Of a stretch of 64,000 nt of DNA, positions 12,301 through 23,068 are shown piece by piece (within the stretch, counting starts at the first letter, position 1; every line of letters begins with the position of its first letter). The position numbers were made by a program, and so were the translations under genes. This DNA comes from Combretum micranthum (Eukaryota; Streptophyta; Magnoliopsida; Myrtales; Combretaceae): the NCBI GenBank assembly GCA_024138025.1, contig JAMXBD010000975.1:62001-126000 (forward strand). The letters run 5' to 3'. The notes below the pieces were generated by a model. That model saw only the letters and a list, made by a program, of their open reading frames with translations. It was not told the DNA's origin and searched no databases.

Positions 12301-12797
12301 CTTAGTGATGTGGGTGATTTGAAAAGGTAAATATGATGCGGTCTTTAAGAAAAGAAACCCTGTATTAGGTGCAACTAATGCTGTTAATAGAGCTATTGCA
12401 GTGGTAGATATTCTTTGTAGCAGGCCAATAAGTAATTGGAGTAGCAGACTAAAGCATAACAAACAAGAGCACCATGCTGTTAATGAAGAACAATCATTTC
12501 AAATGTTGGAATGCAACCCTCAAATTGGACATAACCTCAATGATACACAGCTTCACTTAGGTAATGCACAATTGATACCAACAATCCCTCAATTTAATTA
12601 CTGGAGAGCTCTAATTGGTAATTTTATTAAGTTGAATTGTAATACATCAGTAGAGCTTGATTTTGGTATGACATTGTTGGTTTTGTTGCTGAAAAACCTA
12701 TGTAGACAGTTATGTGGGGGCAATATTAAATCCTTTCTGACAGATGCGGTGAACTGTTTTGAAGCTTTTGTTGTGTTGATTCTTGTCCAACATGTGC
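9390..12797 (+). mobile_element. LINE (non-LTR retrotransposon), 5'-truncated, main part
   Basis: It starts within the C-terminal part of the endonuclease and runs through reverse transcriptase into the RNase H domain. There it is broken off at about 12797, and the sequence resumes at 17041. The 5' edge near 9390 is approximate. No 5' UTR or ORF1 is seen, which is usual for 5'-truncated LINE copies. Confidence 0.85.
9411..12797 (+). pseudogene. LINE ORF2 remnant (endonuclease end, RT, zinc finger, RNase H start)
   Basis: Domains in order, read across several frames: endonuclease end (ERIDRALGSIEWLH, then GSNHVALVID) at 9450-9560; RT start (APSLDDYSGIYF) near 10215-10250; LKPILNDLIFENESAFVLGH at 10455-10515; KLDMNKAYDHVEWDFL at 10604-10651; PSRGLR at 10768-10785; catalytic box VVDD at 10917-10928, where the usual first residues are Y/F-A; thumb and GGLGFKDLQDFN near 11407-11445; the zinc-finger RVT segment (WRKVWYCLSLPRIKHFVWSA) at 11980-12040; and the RNase H start (KLNCNTSVELDFG) near 12630-12665. 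Many stops and frameshifts make it inactive. Longer open pieces such as 12401-12859 are fragments of this gene, not separate genes. Confidence 0.85.
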
Positions 12798-12802
12798 CAC
12801 AT

Positions 12803-12892
12803 TTAATAAAAGTCATCATGTATAGAATAAATGTTGCTAAATATATTCTACCATGTTAGAAGAATATATTTAAGAACGTTTATTTATACCGT
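12803..12892. repeat. hairpin MITE-like repeat, copy 1
   Basis: The arms TAGAATAAATGTTGCTAAAT and its near complement (about 12865-12887) pair around ACCATGTTAG. A second copy with the same centre orientation lies at 16915-17027. The two copies bracket the DNA that splits the LINE. Confidence 0.7.
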
Positions 12893-13140
12893 TGTCACGC
12901 CCCGAGGTACCCTAGTAGCAGTAAATAAGTCACACTTGAATACTATTACTAGATTACCTTCAGAGTATGACAGGTTTTCAAAACAACAGGATCTTTTTAG
13001 TTGCTTGATAAAAATTAACAAATATATAAAAGAAATAAACTGGTAAATAACTTCTAGATTAAAATATTACAAACTTATTACAAACCAAGAAATCTTATTG
13101 TAGTACATAACTAGATAAACCATTCTAAAAGTACATAACC

Positions 13141-13547
13141 TAGACATCACCACGAGGCGGTTCTGAATCGCGAACTGCCTCGAACCGTCCCTGGCGGTTC
13201 CGTACCCGGGAACCGCCGAAGGACCCGTCGGAACCGGCGGGTCTTAGCGGTTCGTCACGTAGAACCGGCGGTTCCACCGGTTCCGACTTGCAAAAAAAAA
13301 AACGCACATACATTAACATGGAATGATTTTGGTATGGAGAAAGAGAAGGAGGAGGAGGGGTTGGGCGTTGTAGGGGGTCGGCCTGTTTAAAAAAAAAAAG
13401 AAGAAAGAAGAAGAAGAATAAACACGGTTCATGGTTCGCGTGGAACCGGAACATTCAAAACCGGCGGTTCCATGGAATTGTGAACCGCCCTGGCTCTGGC
13501 GGTTTTCGGTTCGGATCCAAAACCGACCCGAACCGTGCCGATGTCTA
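13141..13547. mobile_element. non-autonomous hAT-type MITE, GC-rich
   Basis: 407 bp. The ends are inverted: TAGACATCACCACGAGGCGG on the left and CGTGCCGATGTCTA on the right. It is flanked by 8-bp direct repeats, ACATAACC at 13133-13140 and ATATAACC at 13548-13555 (7 of 8 match). Eight-base target duplications and such ends are typical of hAT transposons. The inside is dense in GAACCGGCGGTTCC-like words, unlike the AT-rich flanks. It has no transposase. The 104-residue minus-strand reading frame inside (13140-13454) is a by-product of the GC-rich repeats and not a gene. Confidence 0.85.
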
Positions 13548-14898
13548 ATATAACCATTAAACCGAACTATAATTGTAAACTTCCAGCTTCTAAGCCCTTA
13601 TCGGAACCATACTCATAGAAGTAACTAACCAAGATCGTAAAGTAAAACTGAAAAAACTGTTGGAGTATGAGCGAAACCACAGCTCAGTGAATAACCAGAC
13701 ATGCGATACATCACACAAGTTATTAGCAAATTATATGTAATGCAAGCACTCGACCATATGCATAGATACAAGCTTGGATGATCTAGAATCCAAACAGGAA
13801 AAAGCTTTACGCCCTCTTTTTAAGGGTTGAAGAACCAGTACTTAATGACCCACCTGCCCAGGAGAGACTAAGTACATAGGAGAATCAACGATTTCTCGTT
13901 TTAGGGTTATCACTTTGAATATAATCGATTAAACTGACCATCTCCTGCAATCCCCTTAGAAACTCCCTAAGTATTAATCATTTCAAAGCGATTCTATGGG
14001 CGACGTTCTTCGGTGCCTTTTAGTTCCCATAGGACCGCTAGACCAAAGAGAACATTGGAAGAACTAACACATTAGAACAACCAAGCATAAACAGAGATCC
14101 GAAATATTAATACGTAGCAGGCTATCACACCAATATATATGCAATAATGCAATTCGTGTAATGCATGATCATATTATTTTGTTAAGTCAATAATTCTTAA
14201 TCAATTTCATGGTGACCATACATTACACACAATCATCATTATACTACCTCACATTATCAAATCATTTCATTATCGCTTTTGCAAGGATATCTTAATAATC
14301 ATACAATCAGATCACAACATACTTTCAAACATTCGTTTAATTATCTTTACATTACATATTCAACTACTTACAAACACAAACAATATAATATGACTGAATT
14401 ACTCATCTGCTCATACTGACTCAGTCGTAGTAATCTGCTGGTAGATCCTCTAGAGTATCAAATTCACCTATTTTAGATGAATAAAGTATTCATCAATATA
14501 AATTATATAACTAAATTCCTATATGTGGCTAGTGTCCTAGACTCGATATTTATCAAGTTTTGTTAGTGGTCATTACTAATTTTATATTATTCTTTACTGA
14601 TCTCCATATAGAAAATTATCTTTATTTATTATTACTTAGTGTCGTCGTGTTTCTCCTAATTTATTTCGTATAATTATTTTATTGTTTTTAGAAGTCATAT
14701 TACTCGAAAAGTTTAGCTTATTTCAATTTCCATTCTTACCTATTTTATCTATTTAAAATAAATATTTGACTAATACTAACTTTGATTAACACCTAATATC
14801 TTTTCTTAATCTTAGGGTTTCATTGAATATTAGATATTAATCTAAATATGTTTGAATACTTGTATTTACGTAACAATCTAATAAATTTTCATATTATC

Positions 14899-14951
14899 AT
14901 ATATATATATATATATATATAACTCAGTAGATACATTGTATATATATATAT
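14899..14951. repeat. AT dinucleotide microsatellite
   Basis: (AT)n runs at 14899-14920 and 14940-14951, followed by a T run. They lie inside the LTR-type insert. Confidence 0.9.
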
Positions 14952-14998
14952 ATTTTTTTTTTTTTCTGTTTAGGTCAGAATAAGCTTTCGTTGAAGAA

Positions 14999-15290
14999 AT
15001 TTGGTTGTATGCTGGCTCAAAGCCGCCGGCCTTCAAGCCCAGATGCCGGTGTAAACTTAGTTTTGAAAAATATTTCAGATTGGTTGCACCAGCTTTGGAA
15101 GCTGTCGGCTTTCAACGTACCCCGGCCCTACACCGTCGGCGTAAATCTCCAGGTAGCCGGCTTACGTTCATGTTTACATGAAAATTATTTTTACGTAGCC
15201 TCAGATCAGTGTAAGCCGTCTCTATGCCGCCAGCCTATCTTTGTAAACCGCCGGCATTGAGCTGTTACATTGCCGGCTTTAAGGCAGTGT
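14999..15290. repeat. cluster of GCCGGC-like GC-rich motifs
   Basis: There are about nine occurrences of GCCGGC, GCCGGT, GTCGGC or close variants in 290 bp of otherwise AT-rich DNA. The segment TATGCCGCCAGCCTAT near 15219 resembles TATGCTGCCGGCCTAC at 2291 in the gypsy LTR. The reading frame that passes through (14991-15260) has no known domain and is not called a gene. Confidence 0.6.
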
Positions 15291-16914
15291 TGGTACTGTT
15301 CATCATCTTCCACCTCTGTCTGATTCATGTTCTTTAAATTTTACACGTTAAAAACATTATTAAACCGTTCCTAAGTGTTTATATAACTTATACAAGAACA
15401 TAACACAACTCTTAACACGTTTACAAACATACATATTTAGATCTCGATCTTAGGGATATAAAACAAGGGTTTTGGAGTTTTACTCATTTGAGCTCATCCG
15501 ATGAAATCCGAGGCTTGTAATTGTGTTTATTACGCTCCTAAGATTATTAGAAGTCAGTTATAAAGTTTAGATTTGAAAGAAAAACACTCAAATTACCCCA
15601 ACTTACCTTTGAGCTCGTATTCAAGGGTTTTTAGTTTTGTTTTTCCTTTGATCCGAACTCGATTGTTTTGATCGGTTTGTTTTCTGTTTTTAGCTCGTTT
15701 TGGTGGTTAGGGATGAGTAGTTTCGTTCTGGAGAGTTTGGGTATTAATGAGATTTGTTTATTTATTCATAATGAACATTCAACACATATATATAGGAGAA
15801 GAAAGAAGAGAAGTTGCGGATGAGTTCTCCTTCGGTTTTCCTCCAATTTTGGCTGCATTTCATCTGTTATTTTCAGGCCAGTTAATGCTAGGGTGATTTG
15901 GCAATTGATGATTGTGTGGTGGTTGCTTGTGTTGAAAAATTTGGTGCATGATTGGATCAAATCCGGCTCTCTTCTTTCCTTTGAACTTTTCTACCGAATG
16001 CAGCCGTAATACATATATATATATATATATTAGTTATTTATTTAATTGATTTTTGAGTTAATTTAACGAGTTATACGGATACAAATTAGCTAATATTTGG
16101 GAGTTTTTGTACAAAAATATGTTTATAGAAGTATACAAAACACTTAGATTATCAAATAATACAATTTTAAGTTTAATATATACGTAGTTAAGTAATTGTA
16201 TAATTTTATCTCCCACGATTAGGATTTCTTAAGCTCATTAGGTCAATTTTTGTTTTAGGCTTCAATAGCTTAAGAAAACTCGAATTAGAACAACAACATG
16301 ATCCGATTATTTATTTAGAGTTCAGATTTTGAGTTATTCAATAGTTTATGTTTTCGTTGTGTATTTATATTCCTAATGGTTTATCTTTTAGATCATCGTT
16401 TTCTGTCTATAAGCATACATAATCGTTTACTTAGTATTGTACTTAATGCGGAAACTAAACTATATACATATCTTTAGTTTTGATACCCATCCTGAAATCT
16501 TATTAGTAGTGTTTAATTTTAACAAGGAATCTTGAATTTAGGGTTTAAGTTTGAGTTTAAGCTCATTACTACTTGTTGTTCTAATCTCGAATTATCATCG
16601 AGATAAAAAACAATCATTTAATCTCTATATTTGTATTTTTCTATTTAAATCTATTTGTAAGACGAATTTCGGGTTTAAATTTTAGATTTTCTTTTAATCA
16701 AATCTTGAATTATTCATTCAAGACACGAAATCTTGTTTTTGGTATCAACTAGGGTTAAAGAATTTCTTTATTCGAATTCTATATCCTTTATTTAACCAAA
16801 TTCTAGATTTTAATCTATTCTTAGACTTTTAATTAGAATCTAATCTATTATCTAGTTTATACAATCTATTTTAGAATCGTATACTAGAGTGGAAAATTTC
16901 TGGGGTTTATAACT

Positions 16915-17027
16915 GTGATGTATAAAAGTCATTGCATATGGAATAAACGCTGCTAAATATATTTTGCCATGTTAGAAGAATATGTTTAGCAACATTTATT
17001 CTATATTGTGACATTTATTAAACGTAG
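16915..17027. repeat. hairpin MITE-like repeat, copy 2
   Basis: The near-palindrome GGAATAAACGCTGCTAAATA ... TTTAGCAACATTTATTC surrounds TGCCATGTTAG. It is a longer, clearer version of the repeat at 12803-12892. The outer parts also pair (TAAAAGTCATTGCATATGG with CTATATTGTGACATTTATTA). Confidence 0.75.
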
Positions 17028-17040
17028 CTAAAGTCTTTTT

Positions 17041-17430
17041 TTTTTTTTAGTTATGGTGCAATAAGGGTTGACTAGACATCGTGGTAGAGACGGACTCAAT
17101 GGTGGTTCACAATTCTTTTGTAGATTTGTCTAGATGTCCATGGTCTACTAAGAGCATAATAACAAATATATGTGCTTTGCTTAAATTTTTTGAACTGTGC
17201 AAATTCTTTTAATCAGTTGACATGCAAACCAAGCAGCCAATTTGGTTGATGTCTCTCATAGGGAGAAGATGTGTCCAAGTAATTGGGTAGTTAATCCCCT
17301 ATCTTTTTATTGCCTATTTTAGAGTCTAATTTTGATGTAACTCCCAGTTGTTCTTATCTAGACAATGATCTTGATATACCGAACTTGTTCAAGATTTAAT
17401 GAAAGTATTTGTTCATGGAAAAAAAAAAAA
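17041..17430 (+). mobile_element. LINE 3' end: RNase H end, 3' UTR and poly(A) tail
   Basis: The sequence resumes in RNase H (LDIVVETDSMVV near 17071-17106). It continues with NQAANLVDVSHREKMCPSNW near 17228-17290, the C-terminal RNase H region with its conserved Asp. A 3' UTR follows, ending in 12 A residues at 17419-17430. Together with 9390-12797 it rebuilds the order of a single plus-strand LINE. Confidence 0.85.
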
Positions 17431-20400
17431 GCTGAAACAATGATTTTTCCTTAAAGTAATTGACCTGAGCCCCCACTTGAATTTAAGGAAAAGAGTGATT
17501 TCTCCTCTAAAATAATAATGTAAAAACCTAAAATCACATATCTTGTCAAAATTTTCAAAACATAAATCATAATCTCATTGTCCATTTTAACCTGAAGTTT
17601 TACATATACACAAAATAGCTATTTTAAATTGGATTAAGGAATATTTTGAAGCTACAATTATCATAAAATTATATATTATTATACAAATAAAAATTTGATT
17701 GAATTAGCAAAATTAATTTTTAGGGTTCAGTTATCTCGAAATTTAGATGATATTTTAATTCTAATTAGGTTTTGATTGGAGCTCCTATTTTATAAACTTC
17801 TTTTTTTTTTTATGATATTAGGATTTTAGACAATTTGTGCCAAAGTCTAAAATTTATTTTTTGGTAAATGTTGGTAAATTATTTTTGCGAAACTCACTAT
17901 TTATTAACTTGCATATGCAATTTAGATTTTAAAAAGACCTTTTTCACTCATGAAAGGCAATTGGACTGTCTAATGCCCACCAAGAATCTAAAACCACATA
18001 TTTAGTATTTTTTTTCCATTTTTTCTTTTATTAAGTATTTTCATTTTTATTTTTAACTTCTCCATTTTGCCTATTTTGTATTTTCTTTTATTATTAAAAC
18101 TAAGGCTATTACAAGGAATTCAATTACAGGCAGGTGAAAATGAGATGTCCATATAAAACATGCTTAAATATTCAATCATGACTTCTTGAACTCAATTCTA
18201 TACTCATATCATGAATTCAATTCATGAGGCAAAACATATTGTCATAACATGGTTAAACATCGATAAATGAATATTTGATAAATTAATAAACTTAATTAGA
18301 TAATAATTTTTTTTGCTCCCAACTTGGGTCAATGTACTAATTTTATAATCTTGCTAAATGCATAATATAATAATTTATAAAGAAATTTTTAAGACCCAAC
18401 ATAAATATAAATTAATAATTCATCAAATATATAAAAAATTTCGTATAAAGAATTTAATATTTCTTTTAAAATCTAAAGCTAAAACAAATGAGTATTATAT
18501 TAATAAAATTTGTATTCTATTTGTAACTCTTTACTTTCCAAAGCATTAACTTTGAAAAACACATTTTTCTTATGTACTCATCTTTCTAATTTTTAAAATT
18601 TACTACAATTTTACAGTCTTTTGTGTTATAAAATTCATTATTTCGTTCTATATTTGTGCATTACGACTTTTAAAATTATATATATATATACACTATATAT
18701 AAATTTTCTCGATATTTAGTTTTAGTTTTCATTGATAAGTTATATATTAAATTTGGAAAAGAATGTAAAAAAAATTAAAAAAATCTTTATAAATTAATAG
18801 ATACTCATTTATAAATAAATTATTCATTTATGAATAAATAAATAATCTCTATAAAATAATAATTTCTATTTGTCCAACAGCATCATTTTATAAAGGTTTT
18901 ACTGTATATACCAAACATATCTAAATAATTAAACTCACCTTATACTTCTTTACGTTGCCAAATGCCCTACATTTCAATATTGAATTATCATTTACTTTCC
19001 TCAACCTCTTTTTCCCTTAGCAAATCAATGATATCTATGTGCAATTCTCATACAAATCTTTTTATGATCTCCACGGCTACCTTCCTACACTTGGGCACAC
19101 ACTGAGTTTCTTGAAGACATTTTTCCTAAGATGATTTAAGCAACCAGCACATTGTATTAATGTCATAAATTTTGATGTCACAAATAATTGAACATTGGGT
19201 ATTTTGCACAAGTTCTCTTTGCTTTTGTAGTGCCGTAGATGATTCTTCACTTGCATTTGTTTTTGGTAACTCACCCTATCTTTACTACTTATGCTTTCCT
19301 CTCTCATTTCACCATTATTCCAATTGTCATGCTCAAGTGCACCTATTATATGAAAGAATAGTTGGCATTAGTAAGGAATTTTGAACTAAACCCCGTTTCA
19401 TGAGTAATTTCGGTTGAGGAATTTGCATAACATCACTTTGGAATGATATGGAGACAAAACTAGTTCTATTAACCAGGACCACTTAACATAAAACCCAAGG
19501 ATTTTGGTTCTCTTTAATTATGCCTTGTTATAGAGGAGTAAAGATATGAAAAAAAATCTCTACGTCAATTGTAACATACGGTTACTTTTGGCATTAAGTG
19601 GAAATACTTATGCCCGCTTGACTCGTAGAAAACCAAGAAGTATGGCTTTGCCTAGTGGATTTTTTTTTTCAGTCAATCTCAATGTTTTGGTGTGCATTAG
19701 TACTACCAGATCTTTCAATTAATTCCAACTCCATCCAATTATTAAATTATTTGAAGCACTTTAATTAAACATTTAATAACTCTAAGTAGAATTAATTGAT
19801 TCAAGTTTTCTATGGTTTCATAATTTTGCTTTTAATATATCAACATTTCAATAGTTATTTATTAATATTTTTTCAATAGATTTTCTCGTAAAATGTTGAT
19901 TTCTCTTTTTAATAATTTGAAATATAGTTTATCCGTTTAAGATATTCAATCTCATAATATCCTTGCCATTATGTGTGATACTCTGATAACCTTTACAGCT
20001 ATATTGCTATAATTAGGAACAGACATTCGGGGCACCTAATCGTGCTTTCTAAACCACTTGATGTTTTGTGGGAAATGTCCATGATCTAGGCTAGTCGTGA
20101 AATGACCCGTGTCACCATATTTCCATGCTTCGACATCATGAATGCATTTGTTTAAGGTAGCATCATCATAATTTTGGCTGTTTTGCTTGCTTTACCATAG
20201 CAACTTTGCTAGAGTTAACCCAAAAACCAAAATAAAAAAAAAAAACCAACCTTGCTAGACTCAATTGAATTTTATCGTGACTGTAGGCTTTCGAGTCACT
20301 TATGTTTGCTAAAGTAGTTTTAGATATGCAATCTCATAAATATCGGAAGAATAAATGTTAGATATATCTCTCCTACCCACAAGAGTTTCAGAGCCTAGCC

Positions 20401-21120
20401 GTAAAAGAGGTTAAAAATTATTAGTAAATACTTGGATTTGATTCTTACGATTAAGATCATAGGGCTTAGAAAGTCAAGCTTAATTAATTTGCATGATCAT
20501 GGGATATTTGATAGAGTGGACTTGGAGTAGAACTCGTTGGACTAACTTGTTTGTCAATGTTTTTTAATATGGCTCATACACTAAAAAGAGAGTCATATTA
20601 ATCATTAATTATCAACATGATCTGATGAATGATGTTGATAGCCGAACTCTATAAAAACCCCAACTCCCATAAAAAGGCCAATATGCCATCAAATTTCTAT
20701 TTTGATAGATTTAAATTAAATACTCATCCATTATTATTGGTGGGTTGCGATGCTTGATAGCTCTTTTATTTATCAAAAGTGCATTTGAAATGATAGAGAT
20801 TGTCTATTATTCCTCCCTATTCCAAATCCATCTTAATCATTTTGTAAGTGTTATTGTGTGTCACTTCTTATAAGACATATATAGTGTGATACTCATACAA
20901 CATATATATAACTACTCTACTCGAATGGATACATCTACATTAGCAATAACTAATTTGATAATATCTTATAGAGAAGCTATACTTACTAGCATCAGGTCAT
21001 TATATCATGTGATGTGAATTGAGAGTCATCACCAAGGGCGCCTGGTCCCTCAGATAAGGGAAAAATTAATTTTTATTTATTTTTTAAATGAAAGAAATTA
21101 CATGTTATATGTATATTATA
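17431..21120. other. intergenic, AT-rich
   Basis: No supported gene over 3.7 kb. Reading frames at 18358-18549 and around 19077-19384 are short, AT-driven and lack known motifs. An A/T-rich stretch around 18660-18860 has many TAAATAAAT words. Old transposon debris is likely but not recognisable by eye. Confidence 0.5.
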
Positions 21121-21147
21121 AAGAGAAAACCATAACATGAAATTGCA

Positions 21148-21206
21148 TATAGGCTAGTGGTTAAGTATTTACATCTACAACAATGAGATCATGGGTTCGA
21201 ATCCTA
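21148..21206 (+). mobile_element. tRNA-like SINE fossil (A and B boxes)
   Basis: TAGGCTAGTGG at 21150-21160 fits a pol III A box. GGTTCGAATCC at 21194-21204 fits a B box exactly. Their spacing (about 34 bp) is as in tRNAs and tRNA-derived SINEs. A T-rich stretch follows. No tRNA cloverleaf (acceptor or anticodon stem) is evident, so a SINE head or tRNA relic is more likely than a working tRNA gene. Confidence 0.55.
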
Positions 21207-22423
21207 CTGATTTATTTTTTTTACTAATTATGTATTTTATGAATAGCTATCTTATCTATATATCTTTTATGATCTACTTGTGTCTAAAGGCAATGATATT
21301 GCACATTAATTGTGTAATTGATTTGATAACATTATTTTTTTTATATGTAATGCTAAGAAAAATGAACATGAATTATTGAATAAATATACTACTGAGATAT
21401 ATTTTATGATTTATTTTTATTGAAAGCAAAATTTATACAGATAACAGCTCTATATTTTTTTATTAATAATTAATTTTCAACCGACATATATACTATCTAT
21501 TACGAAATACTTTAAATACTCTTAATTATTATTTGAATGATTTTTCATGAAGTATTAAAAAATATTACATTAAAATTATTATGAAGTTCCATAAATAATA
21601 AGATGTAATATAATCATAATAGTGAGTGAATATTAATAAATAAATTTAAGATTAACTTAATTAAAGTCCGATCCTCCGGTCGTATAATCCTGTGTCCGCT
21701 TCTGGTCATCACATGAAGGTTCATCTGCAAGAACACAGTTCAAAACTCATAAACGAGCTCCGATGAAATGTGGACTTAGGAGGCACGTATATAATCTAAA
21801 GAAATAATTAACATCTAGGAAATTCACTAAAAGGATTGGTAAAAATTTTCACTAGTTAATCTTAAATTTTACGTGTAGGAACTAACTCAGTCAAAGTGAC
21901 TTTGTAAGCTCTATTTTTGAAATTCAGTCAATTTGCATGCGATTCTATCAATAACTATCGTGATTATTTGTAAACATCAAATTTGAGCTCCAATTAATGA
22001 CATAACACTAAAAATCAGCGTTGAGACAATACTAATACGTAAAATCACAGGAGAAGTACGTGAATCGATCTTAATTACTCACACGATTCTGTTTTATCTA
22101 TGATTTTAATTAGCATCATATATATATAAATATATATTACAAAATGAAAACTAATAAAATAATTACAAATGAATTCATACATAAGCGGAATCAATTTGAT
22201 TTTATTAAGCTAGGCTTCCTTATTATTATTATTATTATTACAAACTAACTAATAGAAAGGAAGAAGACCCGTACATAAAACCTTTTTTTTTCCCCTTATC
22301 AAACATAAATAAAACACAGAAAGTTTTACCAACTGGACTGTATATTTTTTTTATTAAGTACCGGGACCATATAGTTAAGGGATAAACACTCCCAATAAAC
22401 TATAATACAATAACTAACAAAAA
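21207..22423. other. intergenic; possible LTR debris
   Basis: No gene. The part around 21665-22130 has more balanced composition and word use like the LTR-type elements elsewhere in the window, but no ends were found. An ATT run lies near 22222-22240. Confidence 0.4.
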
Positions 22424-23068
22424 TAGTATTTAAATTTTTACAAAATGAATAATTAGGTAATTGAAGTTTGGTTTTAAACAATTTGATATCTAAATAAAGT
22501 TTTTATTGACATTTTCATATCTAAAATTTGGTTTTAAATAATTTGATAATTAAACAAAATTTTTATTGATATTTTCATATCTAAAGTTTAGTTTTGATAA
22601 TTTTAACACTTATAGAAGATGAAGATCATTAACGATCCAAGCAAGTTTCAACTTCAATAGTATCGAACAAAGAACATAACTCGAGTAAAAGTGATTTCTT
22701 TATAAAAGAAACTTAAACTTTCTCTATAGGACAACTTGCTATTGTATACAGACGAACAAACTGACATATCACAACCAATCCCAACAGGACATGTGGACTA
22801 AACACTAATAAATATAACTGGCTAAACTAAGCTATAATATATCAATAACATCCGAATAAATTTTTCACAAATTTTTTTCATACTTTATTGAATTTATTTT
22901 AGATATAAAAAAAACAACAACAAAAACTTTGTTCAGATATCAAAATTATCAAAACCAAACTTCAGATATGAAAAATATCAACAAAAACTTTGTTCATGAA
23001 TCAAATTATTCAAAACTAAACTTCACATATCTATTTTTTTTTTGCGAAAATTTAGATATCTTTTTTAT
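22424..23068. mobile_element. fold-back (hairpin) element with subterminal repeats
   Basis: The left arm (about 22424-22620) is the inverted complement of the right arm (about 22895-23068), separated by about 270 bp. Each arm holds about two copies of a 62-bp subrepeat, built on TTTGGTTTTAAAYAATTTGATAWYTAAAYAAARTTTTTATTGAYATTTTCATATC. The ends are approximate and no target duplication was identified. The arrangement suits a MULE-like or fold-back MITE without coding capacity. Confidence 0.65.

Larger units (their letters stand above)
12893..16914 (-). mobile_element. inserted LTR-type DNA (TGTCACGCCCC end) inside the LINE
   Basis: The left end TGTCACGCCCCGAGG resembles the start of other elements in the window (TGTCACAACCC at 59697, TGTAACGCCC at 24874 and 60797). 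Part of it (about 13680-13860) aligns with 60130-60300, including TTACGCCCTC and AGGGTTGAAG, so the element reads right to left. A TATA-like run on the minus strand lies near 15785. No coding domain is seen. The right edge is unclear: no matching 5-bp duplication was found. A hAT MITE (13141-13547) sits within it. Confidence 0.5.

Noticed and set aside
12401..12859. 152-residue frame as a separate gene
   Set aside because: It is the spacer and RNase H start of the LINE, running into the hairpin repeat.
13140..13454. 104-residue minus-strand reading frame
   Set aside because: It is produced by the GC-rich repeats of the hAT MITE and runs past its end; no protein motif.
14991..15260. 89-residue frame through the GCCGGC cluster
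   Set aside because: The coding impression comes from low-AT repeats without stops; no start context, motif or splice partner.
19077..19307. Minus-strand 76-residue frame as a transposase fragment
   Set aside because: Cys, His and Lys content looked suggestive, but no recognisable order of a zinc-finger or transposase motif was found.
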